A stretch of DNA of 64,000 nucleotides. Source: Hibiscus mutabilis. Taxonomy: Eukaryota > Streptophyta > Magnoliopsida > Malvales > Malvaceae. The DNA lies in contig CM033732.1 of the NCBI GenBank assembly GCA_019671005.1, positions 12,001,932 to 12,065,931 of the forward strand, written 5' to 3'. Shown in pieces: positions 45,027 through 55,729 of the stretch. The number at the start of each line of letters is the position of its first letter. The first letter of the stretch is position 1. Both the position numbers and the translations under genes were made by a program. The notes beneath the pieces were generated by a model. The model ran no database searches, was not told where the DNA came from, and saw nothing but the letters and a program-made list of their open reading frames with translations.

Positions 45027-46556
45027 TCTTAAGTGTTCAAAAGTACTATTTTTATTACCCTTTTTATTTATATTATTGTTAGACTTAGGATCATATTAAT
45101 TGCATTATTAGCCATTCATGCATGTTTGCATCATTTTCTTGGTGGACAAGCTTGATTTCATATTTTGCTTAATTTTGTGGAAAAAGATACTGCTTTGATG
45201 TGTTTTATGTAGAATCACTTGCCAAAGCAAGGCTGGAACCAGTTGCTAGGGCAATGCATGAAGGAGATGTCGAGCTAGTTGCCAGGGCAATGCATGAAGG
45301 AGATGCCGAGCTAGTTGCCAGGGCAATGCATGAATGAGATGCTGAGCTAGTTGCCAGGGCAATTTTTGATAAGGAATAAGATGATATAGTAGTCGAAATT
45401 GATGACTAGATAAGCCCAAGATGACGTGGAGCAAAGTTAAATCCCAATGGTGTTTGATTTCCATGAAGAGGTTAAAGAGAAATTAAATCCCAAGAAGATA
45501 GGAGAAGTTCTAGAAGGAATTTAAATATAATAAAGAATTATATTCTTTAAAGATATTTAATTCCAACTTAACTTCCTCCTCAAAAAAGACTTTGACCTAG
45601 CCCTATAAATTGAGGACCAAGCCGTCAACTCCAAGGGGGAGAGAGGAGAGAAATTTCAACAATGAAAGGAGAGAAAATTTGACAAGAACAAAGAGGCTTC
45701 AACCATTCTTCATCTTTTTCTTTCTTGTTCAATTAGGTTTATGCTAGGAATTCTTTGTCTTGTGCTTCTTTGGAACCTAGCCATAAACTAAATCTATTTG
45801 ACTAAGGTTATTGTGTTTTGTGGTTGTGAGGAACAATTGGATTTTGTTTAGGTAATAAGAGTTTGCACTTTCAATTCAAAGTTTACTCATTCTTGGTTTT
45901 TCTTCTTACTTGCGAGTGAATTGAGAGAGGATCTCGTAACTTCATCTATTTATCTAATATCGGGAGAGTTAGATTCAAGAAACGAATGAGTATGGTCTTT
46001 ATTCAATCTATTGATGGTGAAGATTAATCCGGCTTAGGAATAAGTTAAGGATTTCAACGGCTAAGAGGAACGCAAGATTGGTTGTTGTTCACCCTTGATT
46101 CACGAAGGGATGTATTATCAAGGCATGCACAAATAGCTAGAGTTTAAACTTAGGGATAAGAAGAAACCATTAAGGAACACTCCGTTGAACCTTGAAGTTC
46201 CTGCCCATGCAATCATCGATAAGTTGCCAAGGCAACCCCGCTGTGCAAGTTGCCACGGCAACTGAGCTACCCTTGCACTCTTTTACCAAGCTGATCCAAT
46301 CGGCTATCACGCATCAACTCTCGATAACCTGGCATATTCTCTCTCATTTGATTACATCTTGTTTTACTTTATTGCTTTCTAGTTTAGTTGTTAGTTAAAC
46401 TCCTATAATCTTCTACTTGTGTTTTTTTTTTACTTTTTGCAGTGCAAAAGATTAGATTCTTGAAGTGGCACCAATCCCTGTGGAGACGATATCTTTTATA
46501 CTATAACTTGCGACGTGTACAATTGCACAATTGCGGAGCACTTATTACGCGCAACA
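45027..46556 (+). mobile_element. Athila copy 2, 5' LTR
   Basis: Starts TCTTAAGTG (the TG start mutated to TC) and ends TTACGCGCAACA. It has four units of the 36-bp array (45239-45362), one more than the right LTR. The TATA-like CCCTATAAATTGAG lies at 45600-45613. A deletion of about 40 bp around 46205 removes part of the TTGCC-rich block found in the other LTRs. Confidence 0.9.
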
Positions 46557-46562
46557 AGTTTT

Positions 46563-46580
46563 TGGCGCCGTTGCCGGGGA
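46563..46580 (+). promoter_or_regulatory. Primer-binding site, tRNA-Asp, intact
   Basis: TGGCGCCGTTGCCGGGGA, six bases after the LTR, is the perfect Athila-type complement of the tRNA-Asp 3' end. Confidence 0.92.
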
Positions 46581-46674
46581 TTGGCAATAGCAACTTTGTT
46601 TTTATTTTCTTGTACTTTTTATTTTTCTTGTTTAAGATTCAAAGGGCTAACAAACTTTGATTTTGCATTGGTAT

Positions 46675-48410
46675 ATGACCAGAGCGAGACGGATTACGCC
46701 AGAATATCCCTTTGATCCAGAAATCGAACGAACCTTGCAAAGATTTAGACGAAGGTTACGAGTAGCAATGGCTAATCAAGACGGTAATATGAATCAAGAT
46801 GTTCCGGTAGGAGGAGGAGTAATTCTTGCATGAAACAGAACTATTCGAGACTATCTTGAAGGACATAATCCAGGAGTTGTCACACCTAAAATTGAAGCCG
46901 ACCACTTTGAGTTGAAATCGGTGATGTTTAATATGATCAACACAATTGGTCAATTTGCCAGCTCAGCAAGTGAAGATGCACGATAACATCTTAAATCTTT
47001 CTTCGAGATTTGCAATTTATTCAAAATACAAGGAGTCACCCCTGATGTTTTACGACTAAGATTATTCCCCTATTCACTGAGGGATAGGGCGAAAGCATGG
47101 TTGAATAGTATTCCTGCCGAATCAATAGGATCTTGGACCGATCTTTGTCGTGATTTCCTTGCTCGATTTAATCCTACAAATTTGACTAATAAGCTTCGTA
47201 ACGAAATTACTTCTTTTCGGCAGGCAGATAATGAATCCATGTACAAGGCTTGGGAGTGATATAGAGAACTTCTACACAAATGCCCCCTACACGAATTCCC
47301 AGTGCGGACACAAGTAACAATGTTTTACAATGTTGTGAATACACCAACAAGGATAATGCTAGATGCCTCGGAAAATGGCATACTCTTAGATAAATCGCCA
47401 GAGGAAGCAATGCAAATTCTAAACAGGGTTGCCAAGAATGATTATCAATTCCCCTCTGCTAGAAGAGGATGAGTTAGATGCCAAGCCACAATACATGAAC
47501 TTGGATCATCAGACTCAATTTTGGCACAATTGGCCACTCTAACCAAGATGGTCCAGAACATGCAAAAACCAAACAACACACAGGAGGTCAAGGTAATGGA
47601 TTCCTTTTGTGAGTTATGTGGTGGTAACCATGACTCTTCTGAATGTATGCAGAATCCGGAATCCAGCTTTAATGTGGGGAATTACAACTGGAACAACAAT
47701 GTGATGTCCAATACATACAATCCTGCTTGGAAGAAGCACCCAAATTTCTCATGGAGTAATCCCAACAATGCTCTAAACCAGAACAATAAGAATGCACAAG
47801 CATCGAGATTCCAGTAGAATATGCCACGACAACTGTTGCCGCAGCAACAACTGACAAAATCTAGTTCTTTAGAAAATTCTCTCAATGCTTTTATATTGAA
47901 AATTGAATCTTATATGGCTGAGAATAGTAACTTCATAAAAAGAACTTATTCTTTTATTAACAAGACCGAGGTGAGATTGTAAAACCAAGAGGTGGCAATC
48001 AAATCATTGGAAAATCAAGTCAAACAATTTGCTCAAAACCTGAATACTAGACCGCAAGGAGGTTTACCTAGCGATATTGAATTCGCAAGAGGAACTGGCC
48101 ATAAGCAATGTAAGGCGATCACCACTAGAAGTGGCCAACAACTTAAAGAGGCTCAAGCTCGCTCATCAAACAAAACTCAACAAAAAGAACAAGACGAACT
48201 CAGCGATAAAGCCTCAGATACTGAACCAAGAATTACAGCGGCAACCAGCGATAAGCATGCCTCGGCAACCGAAGATAAGGATGTCGCGACAACCAACGAT
48301 AGGCACGCCACGGCAACCCCAGTTGACAATGCCTCGGCAACTCCAGTTACCCCGGCAATGCCATCAATCAGGTTCCAGACCAATGAAAGAATCGAAGATA
48401 TCCGACTTCC
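46675..48410 (+). pseudogene. Athila copy 2 gag
   Basis: The ATG at 46675 matches the one of copy 1. Stops in the gag frame lie at about 46831 (TGA), 46984-46986 (TAA, the same position as in copy 1), 47257 (TGA) and 47470 (TGA); 12 bp are missing near 46860 without a frame change. The base lost in copy 1 near 23827 is present here. The zinc knuckle (CELCGGNHDSSEC) is intact in the frame at 47521-47817, and the C-terminal Lys/Gln-rich part and HASAT-type repeat lie at 47992-48486. Confidence 0.85.
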
Positions 48411-48967
48411 ACCACCATTCCCACAAAGGTTGAAGCGACAAAAGCAAGAATATCAATTCAAGAAGTTTATTGATATCCTAAAGTAAGTCCACATCAACTT
48501 GCCATTGGTTGAAGCAATTGAACAAATGTCGAACTACGCCAAGTTTCTTAAAGACATTGTGTCCAAGAGAACAAGGCTATGAGAGTTTGAAACAGTTGCC
48601 GCAACAGAGGGATGCATGTCCATGTTGCACAATCGCATGCCACCCAAGTTGAAGGATCCTGAAAGTTTCATAATACCCTGCTCCATTGGAAACCACTATG
48701 TCGGGAAAGCATTATGTGACCTTGGAGCAAGCAAAATTGATGCCTAAATCGGGAAAACTAGTTCTCTTATTCAATTCTCGGCTAAAACTTTTCTCGGGAA
48801 AACTGAAATCAAGATGGTCGGGATCATTCGAAGTTGTCAAACCATTCTCCCATGGTGTCGTGATAATCAAGTCCATCACAGACGAACACGAATTCAAAGT
48901 TAACGGACAAAGATTAAATCACTACAATGGTGCCCATGTGGAACATAACAAGAAGTGGCCACCTTAG
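48411..48967 (+). pseudogene. Athila copy 2 protease start fused to integrase C-terminus
   Basis: The protease lead-in (RQKQEYQFKKF, then AATEGCMSMLHNRMPPKL) runs to LGASKIDA at about 48735, where an inserted base already shifts the frame. At 48750-48754 it joins to the integrase C-terminal phrase LVLLFNSRLKLFSGKLKSRW (48764 onward), ending near 48967. The junction shows two to three bases of shared sequence (CGG/GGG) between the donor sites as seen in copy 1. Stops at 48484 and 48580 also interrupt it. No active-site partner remains, so no enzyme function is expected. Confidence 0.85.
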
Positions 48968-49579
48968 GAGATGTATAAACATGCTTTCCTTTTTGATATT
49001 TTCTTTTCATTTTTATTTTTATTTTTTGAACTATTTTTTTGAACTATTTTTTTTATTTTTATGTATTATTTTTGGTTATTTTTCTTTTTAGGATAGGTTT
49101 ATTTTTTTTTTAATATTAAAACTGCGTCTTTCTTTCATATTTATCTAATTGTTTTTAAAATGTTAAGTTTAAGAATTTCTTTGTGCATCTTTATTTATTT
49201 TCTTTTTTTAGTTTATCTTTAATTTTAATCCTTATTTTATTTGTTTTTGAATTGTAGGAAAAGAGTTCAAGATAAAGAGGAATTTTGATTCAAGAAGGAA
49301 ACTTCTTCAACAAGGAAATTAATGGGATGAATCTAAGGATTATATTAAGCCTCTAATTTACCCTAAATAAACCCTCTAGCCGTCACCTACCCCTAAATCG
49401 AAACCCTTTTTTATTTATTCCAAAATTAATCCCACCCACCATATCCACTACCTATCTTTTCTATTTAACCCATCACCCTTAACTTCCAAGAAACCTATTC
49501 CTACTTTTCATCTCGTAACTCTTTAGTTTCTTTTGCTTTCTTTTCTTTGTTTTTACCACACTCACAACCAAGATCATCC

Positions 49580-51106
49580 ATGACATCCAAAATTGAATTT
49601 TTAGTTCATCCAAGTTCCTCCAAATAACCAAGATACAAGAAGTTTGCTACACCGGTGGTTCAAGAAAGATTTCACTCCAAGTTTGAAAGCCGGAAGATTT
49701 GCAAAGAATAAGGCTTTGAATACTCCAACTCTCATCAAAATTTCAGCCTTGAATCATTCATCTTCAAAAGGATTGCACATCAAAAGTGGCAAATCTTTGG
49801 CCATCAATCAGAACCGGGTAACATCTCATGGGTAAGAGAATTCTATGCTCACTCACCTAACCCGGATAATCCTTATGTTTTTGTTTGTGACAAGGCTATA
49901 CTCATAAGCCCCGAAAACATCAACACCTTTTACGGGCTCTACATTGAGAATGATGAGCATCAAGCCTTTGTTGATCAACTCACGGCCAAGAAACTCGACA
50001 AGGTGCTTCAAGAACTAACTCTACCGGGAACTCATTGGAACGACGGTAAATACAAGGGCACGGAAAATCGCATCCGGCTTAAACCCAAGGAAAAATTATG
50101 GAATAAGTTTGTTAAAACTTCTTTAATGCCCACAACACACAATACCACTGTTGATACACCTCATCTTTTGCTCATACATTCTATCTTGCATAATCACATC
50201 ATTAACATTGGAAAAATTATTTGTGATGAGATTTTTGTATGTAGCACAAAAGACAAGGGTTATCTTTTCTTCCCGTGCTTAATTTTCAATCTTTGCAAAG
50301 AGATGCATGTCCCAAGTGAGTCCACTGATGAAAAGGTCATACCAAAGTCCGGTTGGAATCGAGTACAAATTCGAAAGCTAATGGGAGAGGCACCGATAAA
50401 ATCCCCAACGCCTTCAATTATCGCGGCAACTTCTTCCGCCTCGGCAACCCCTACTGCCCATGCACCTAATGCCCGGGCAACTCGGCCTTCAACCCCAGGA
50501 CAACTTGAAGCACTCTTACAACCTTTGGCGAACTGCCTTAGGCAAATTGAAGACTAGCAATTAATGTTCATGCAGTACATGAAGGATTACAACAATGCCA
50601 TCACCCAAGTCGTCATAGAAAAGTACCCGGGCAGCCGCGTGCCGTTCCCTATCTTTCCTGTCGAAATCCTTACCACGACAACCAATGAAGCAGTCGCCAT
50701 GGCAACCGCAACAGATGATGTCGCGGCAACCTACTCTACGCCTGCCCAAGCAGTTGCCACAGCAACCAACACTAAAGAAGTCACGGCAACTAAAGCTAAA
50801 GACGCCCCGGCAACCACTACAAAAGCCAAAGGTAAAGCACCTATGCCCGAATCAACTCCTATTGAATCATTGTCTAATTTTTCAGATTCGGGCGAGTCTC
50901 CATTGCAACAACAAAGACCGCACCAATCTAATCCTCCAAGCCCAAGCGAAAAGCCAATGACATTGATGAAGAGGATGATGAGGACAACCCCGTACGAGGA
51001 TGGATTCCACCATCGGCAACAAGGAAGCAACCATCGTGTTCAAGCAAAAGAATCAAGACATCGACCAAAAGGAAACTAATCATCCACGACGACGAACTCT
51101 CGGAGT
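49580..51106 (+). pseudogene. Athila copy 2 ORF3, full length but with stops
   Basis: The ATG at 49580 starts MTSKIEFLVHPSSSK; stops occur at about 49625 (TAA), 49708 (TAA) and 50555 (TAG). The middle, which copy 1 lacks, is open from about 49709 to 50557: GNISWVREFYAHSPNPDNPY, FYGLYIENDEHQAF, LPGTHWNDG, LLLIHSILHNHIINIGKII (a hydrophobic stretch) and YLFFPCLIFNLCKEMHVPSE. This is the conserved core of the domain called 'putative plant transposon protein'. The C-terminal half is Ala/Thr-rich, then acidic and basic as in copy 1; a frame change near 50895 affects it. The role in the element's life cycle is unknown. Confidence 0.78.
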
Positions 51107-51504
51107 AAGTCCTCGTTTGCATTTCACTTTTCTTTATTTCTATTTTTCTTTATTGCATGCATTGAGGACAATGCCTCACTCGAGTTTGGGGGGATTGTTA
51201 TTAGTTAGTTACCATGTTTAGTTGCATTAATCTTAAGTATTGCATTTAGGATACATAAATTGCTTGCCATGCCTTTAGTTGGAACAAGAATTACCTAGAT
51301 TTGATGAATATCCGATGATGACTTTGCCAATGTACTTAATTGATAGAAATTTTTATTCTAGGATAAACGTGGAAACACTTAAAATCGTACTATGATGGTA
51401 AACTTGATGAAACACTGTTGTGGCTTGATTGATTCAAGGAATTCTAGCGAACTTGGGTTGATAATTAAAAAAATTAGGGGATTAGAATAAAAATTGGATG
51501 AATG

Positions 51505-51645
51505 CTAGACGTGCCCGAAATTGGCTCTAGTATGTGCTAAAAACTGATCGCTAGAGGTGCCCAAAACCGGCTCTAGTCGAATAAATTAATTAACTTAAGA
51601 AAACTAAAAATAAAACACTAGAGGTGCCCGAAACCGGCTCTAGTT
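51505..51645. repeat. Hairpin array, Athila copy 2
   Basis: Three units of CTAGA-GTGCCCGAAACCGGCTCTAG type, in the same place as the four units of copy 1 (31034-31222). One unit has CTAGACG in place of CTAGAGG. Confidence 0.7.
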
Positions 51646-51927
51646 AAAACATGTTAAAAGAACCCAATGAAGTAATTTGAAAACCTCTTGTTTGCATAGA
51701 ATCTGAAAAATCAACTTGCACACAACTCCCCACACACTCACAAGCATTATAGTTTGGTTCTGAGTAACTCCTAAGTTTTCTGAAAAATGAAAAGCCAATC
51801 ATACTTTGTGCCTCGGTTCTGAGAATTGAAATCAAGTTTAAAGCTAAGTTTGTGAAAATTGAAGGCTTGGCGGGTAATTATTAGTTTGCATTGCTTGAGG
51901 ACAAGCAATAGTTCGAGTTTGGGGGTG

Positions 51928-53436
51928 TGTTAAGTGTTCAAAAGTACTATTTTTATTACCCTTTTTATTCATATTATTGCTAGACTTAGGCTCATATTAG
52001 TTGCATTATTAGCCATTCATGCATGTTTGCATCGTTTCCTTGGTGGACAAGCTTGATTTCATATTTTGCTTAATTTTATGGAAAAAGATACTGATTTGGT
52101 GTGTTTTGTGTCTGTGTGCAGAATCACTTGCCAAAGCAAGGCTGGAACCAGTTACCAGGGCAATGCATGAAAGAGATGCCGAGCTAGTTGCTAGGGCAAT
52201 GCATGAAGGAGATGCCGAGCTAGTTGCCAGGGCAATTTTTGATAAGGAATAAGATGATATAGTAGTCAAAATTGATGACTAGATAAGCCCAAGATGACGT
52301 GGAGCAAAGTTAAATCCCAAAGGAGTTTGATTTCCATGAAGAGGTTAAAGAGAAATTAAATCCCAAGAAGATAGGAGAAGTTCTAGAAGGAATTTAAACA
52401 TAATAAAGAATTATATTCTTTAAAGATATTTAATTCCAACTTAACTTCCTCCTCAAAAAAGACTTTGACCTAGCCCTATAAATTGAGGACCAAGCCGTCA
52501 ACTCCAAGGGGAAGAGATGAGAGAAATTTCGACAATGAGAGGAGAGAAATTTCGACAAGATCAAACGGGGAGATTTCGAAAAAGAGGCTTCAACCATTCT
52601 TCGTCTTTTTCTTTCTTGTTCAATTAGGTTTATGCTAGAAATCTATTTGGCTAAGGTTTTTGTGTTTTGTGGTTGTGAGAAACAATTGGATTTTGTTTAG
52701 GTAATAAGAGTTTGCGCTTTCCATTCAAGGTTTACTCATTCTTGGTTTTTCTTCTTGTTTGCGAGTAAATTGGGAGAGGATCTCGTAACTTCATCTATCT
52801 ATCTAATATCGGGAGAGTTAGAGTCAAGAAACGAATGAGTATGGTCTTTATTCAATCTATTGATGGTGAAGATTAATCCGGCTTAGGAATAAGTTAAGGA
52901 TTTCAATGGCTAAGAGGAGCGCAAGATTGGTTGTTGTTCACCCTTGATTCACACAGGGATGTATAATCAAGGCATGCACAAATAGCTAGAGTTTCGACTT
53001 AGGGATAAGAAGAAACCATTGAAGAACGCTCCGCCGAACCTTGAAGTTGCTGCCCAGTCGCCCAAGTAGTTGCCCAGCTAGTCGCCCAGGCAACCATCGA
53101 TTAGTTGCCAAGGAAACCCCGCTGTGCAAGTTGCCACGGCAACTGAGTTGACCTTGCACTCTTTTACCAAGACGATCCAATCGGCTATCACGCCTCAACT
53201 CACGATAATCTGGCATATTCTCTCTCATTTGATTACATCTTGTTTTACTTTATTGCTTTCTAGTTTAGTTGTTAGTTAAACTCCTATAATCTTCTACTTG
53301 TGCTTTTTTTTACTTTTTACAGTGCAAGAGATTAGATTCTTGAAGCGACACCAATCCCTGTGGAGACGATATTTTTTATACTATAACTTGCGACAAGTAC
53401 ACTTGCACAATTGCGGAGCACTTATTACGCGCAACA
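51928..53436 (+). mobile_element. Athila copy 2, 3' LTR
   Basis: Starts TGTTAAGTGTTCAAAAGTAC after the tract TTTGGGGGTG and ends TTACGCGCAACA, followed by the target duplication GTCGG. It carries three units in the 36-bp array (one degenerate), and the TTGCC-rich block at 53045-53155 that is partly lost in the left LTR. It lacks about 40 bp present near 45745 of the left LTR. Confidence 0.92.
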
Positions 53437-53441
53437 GTCGG

Positions 53442-55193
53442 CAAGCGGCGGCCGACGATGTTAAAAGGTGGTTGGCATGGCGAGGATGGTCGGAACCAGT
53501 GTTCATCCTCAGATCGAGATGAACACACGGCGGTGTTCATCCATTTTTTAGAGAGAAAATGGGTTTTTATTTTGAGAATGATAAAAAAATGGAAAAGTGT
53601 CTATTTTTTGGCCTAAAAGTGTCTTTTATATTCGGATTTAAAATTAAAATGGGTTAATTGCTCCATAAAGACCTCCGCCCCTTAATATTTTGGCCGACAT
53701 CGCTTCTGTTTTTTAATCACTATCGTGGTCCCTGATTGTTTTGAAAAATTATAATTTCGTCCCGGTTTTAAATTCAATCTGGTTTTTAATGGGTAAATTC
53801 CCTTTTTGGTCCCCAAAAGTTTTAATTTGGTCCTGTATACAGTGGGTTATTTCTTCTTTTAATCCCTAATTAATCATGCATATTTAATTTCAACACTGTC
53901 TTTATTTTATTTTATTTCAGTTCTTTATCTTGTGTTTTTTTTTTGTTTTGTTTCGTTCGTACGTTTACTTATTTGTTCGATACATTTTTTTTGTTTTTTT
54001 ATTTGTTCATTAATTTATTTTATATATGTATATATTATGCTTAATACGTACTATATATATTATTATTTATGTATTGTATTATGTACATGTTATTATTATG
54101 CATATTTACGTGTATATGTATATATATATATATATATATATACTTTTTTATGTTATATATATATATGTGTGTGTACATGTTTAATACATGATAAGCACGT
54201 TTTATGTATATATATGCATATGTTATTTATATTTTATTTATGTTTTTGTTATATGTATACTATTGTATTATACTCCCTCTGTCTCACTCAATATGTCCAT
54301 TTTGTGTTTTAAAATTGTCTCACTTAAAATGTCTCAATGAAAAAATAGACAACTTTTAAAAGGCATATTTCCCTTTATACCCCTTTTTTAGTTTCCCAAC
54401 AAAACAAAATTCAACTTTTCAAAGATAAAATTGTCATTTCAATTATTTTACATCATCTTTCTTACAAAAACTTTTTATTCCTAAAATTATGTAAAAAATC
54501 AACAATGAACGTTTTAAATGGGACGGAGTGAGTATAGATAGATAGATAGATTTTTCTAATCGTATGATTATATTTGCATACTCATATACGTCATATATTA
54601 AGTATAGTTTTTAAATGCACGCATAGTATGAATATATTATTGTTTGTTATGTGTTGCCATATCTTTATATAAATTTATTTAGCTAGTTGTTCTTTATTTG
54701 TATTATTCGATTATGTTAGTCTTAATTTATTCATGCAAATTAATTGTTCATACATATATTTTTCGCATATAGTTTTAGGCTTTATGGTTTCAGTATTCTA
54801 GTGGGAGTGTCATCCCGATCTCCGGGTGTCATCTCCTTTGGTACAGAAAATATCGAGGCGTTTTATTTATGTTATCATGCATGCATACATTTTAGGGATT
54901 AGATTTTAAATTAAAACGAAATTTTAATTTTTCTTAGTAAATATGATACGAACAATTAGGTACCAATTTTTTGGCGTGGTAGGGTGCGGACTCTTCCCCA
55001 CTTGTAACCGACTCCCGAACTCATTGAATCTATGGTTTTATTTTTGGTGTCCGGTCTACCTTATCCAAGTGACTGATGGCGGCTCCACTAGTTTTATTTC
55101 AAAATACGAGCTTTTTCCAAATTCCCCCTCAATTACAATTTTTTTAATTAAAAACGGGTCTTCCAAATGAGCCCAAATTTTTTAGTTGCTACA
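53442..55193 (+). mobile_element. Ogre 3' LTR, right part
   Basis: Matches about 13612-15114 of the 5' LTR and ends TTTTTTAGTTGCTACA. It contains the Stowaway MITE (54273-54532). Long frames at 53932-54312 are AT microsatellite sequence. Confidence 0.88.
54273..54532. mobile_element. Stowaway-type MITE (260 bp)
   Basis: Left end CTCCCTCTGTCTCACTC and right end (reverse) CTCACTCCGTCCCATTT form the terminal inverted repeat typical of plant Stowaway (Tc1/mariner) MITEs, and TA stands on both sides (54271-54272, 54533-54534). The interior is AT-rich and non-coding. The matching place of the Ogre 5' LTR (about 14387) lacks it. Confidence 0.9.
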
Positions 55194-55490
55194 CCATTAA
55201 TATCAAATTATGTAAAAATAATCCATAAATTTTTGTAAAGGAGAGAAATTTCACATGCCTTATTGATTGATTAAGTGCATATATATATATATATATAACA
55301 TTTACGTCGATATAAATTTAACTACAACTAACTAACTATATATAACTAACTTAACTAAAGAACATTTACACCGGTATAAATTCTACTTAACTACAGCTAA
55401 TTGACTAACTATGGACAAAACACATATTTACACCAGATAGATTTCACTTAACTAAAGCATATTTGGTTAAATTATAAGGCACGTCCCTTA
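55194..55490. repeat. AT-rich flank with a short tandem repeat
   Basis: After a TA microsatellite (55280-55297), three units of about 65 bp repeat the phrase AACATTTACACCGGTATAAATT-CTACTTAACTA (starting near 55298, 55365 and 55427), the last one incomplete. No gene is seen. Confidence 0.6.
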
Positions 55491-55729
55491 AAATCTTACG
55501 TCTTGTTTGGTTGGGTTGTAACTAGCGTGTTATATTATTTAATATGTCTCTATTACGAAGCTTATTTTTATACGTGCATTTGATAGATGTGAAATTTAAC
55601 ACGGTGTATTATTTTATACGCAAGTTGGGTGATATTTATCACGGGGTGGAGGTGGTGTTTATTTAACACGTAAGTTTTATGCAAGTTTTATCAATTATAC
55701 CGTCATACTATTTTTCATGTATTTACATC

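Larger units (their letters stand above)
45027..53436 (+). mobile_element. Athila copy 2, internally deleted (8.4 kb)
   Basis: Two LTRs (45027-46556 and 51928-53436), an intact tRNA-Asp PBS, gag, a protease start, then a junction at about 48750 to the last part of integrase, ORF3, hairpin array, polypurine tract. A perfect five-base target duplication, GTCGG (45022-45026 and 53437-53441), flanks it. By comparison with copy 1 about 3.4 kb is missing (the equivalent of 25403-28806): most of protease, all of RT and RNase H and most of integrase. It could move only with proteins supplied by another element. Confidence 0.92.
12636..55193 (+). mobile_element. Tat/Ogre-type Ty3/Gypsy element containing all nested insertions
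   Basis: Two related LTRs of about 2.5 kb bound this region (12636-15114; 44015-45026 plus 53442-55193). The order inside is tRNA-Arg-type PBS, an extra ORF1, gag, [insertions], RT and RNase H, a second RNase H, and integrase. An extra ORF upstream of gag and a second, archaeal-like RNase H are known marks of the Tat/Ogre lineage. Protease is missing, removed with the 3' part of the Copia insertion. Host coding sequence is full of stops. A five-base target duplication was not found at 12636/55193, possibly because the start of the 3' LTR was damaged by the adjoining LTR fragment. Confidence 0.85.

Noticed and set aside
45246..45464. Minus-strand frames with repeated HALPWQLARHLL residues (also 21761-22057, 31592-31774, 52009-52269)
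   Set aside because: These are antisense readings of the 36-bp LTR array.
49832..50300. Possible intron in Athila ORF3 (GTAAGA...AAAG)
   Set aside because: The stretch is open, conserved coding sequence, and the gap in copy 1 is 468 bp, one base short of the GT-AG interval. Kept only as a note in the findings.
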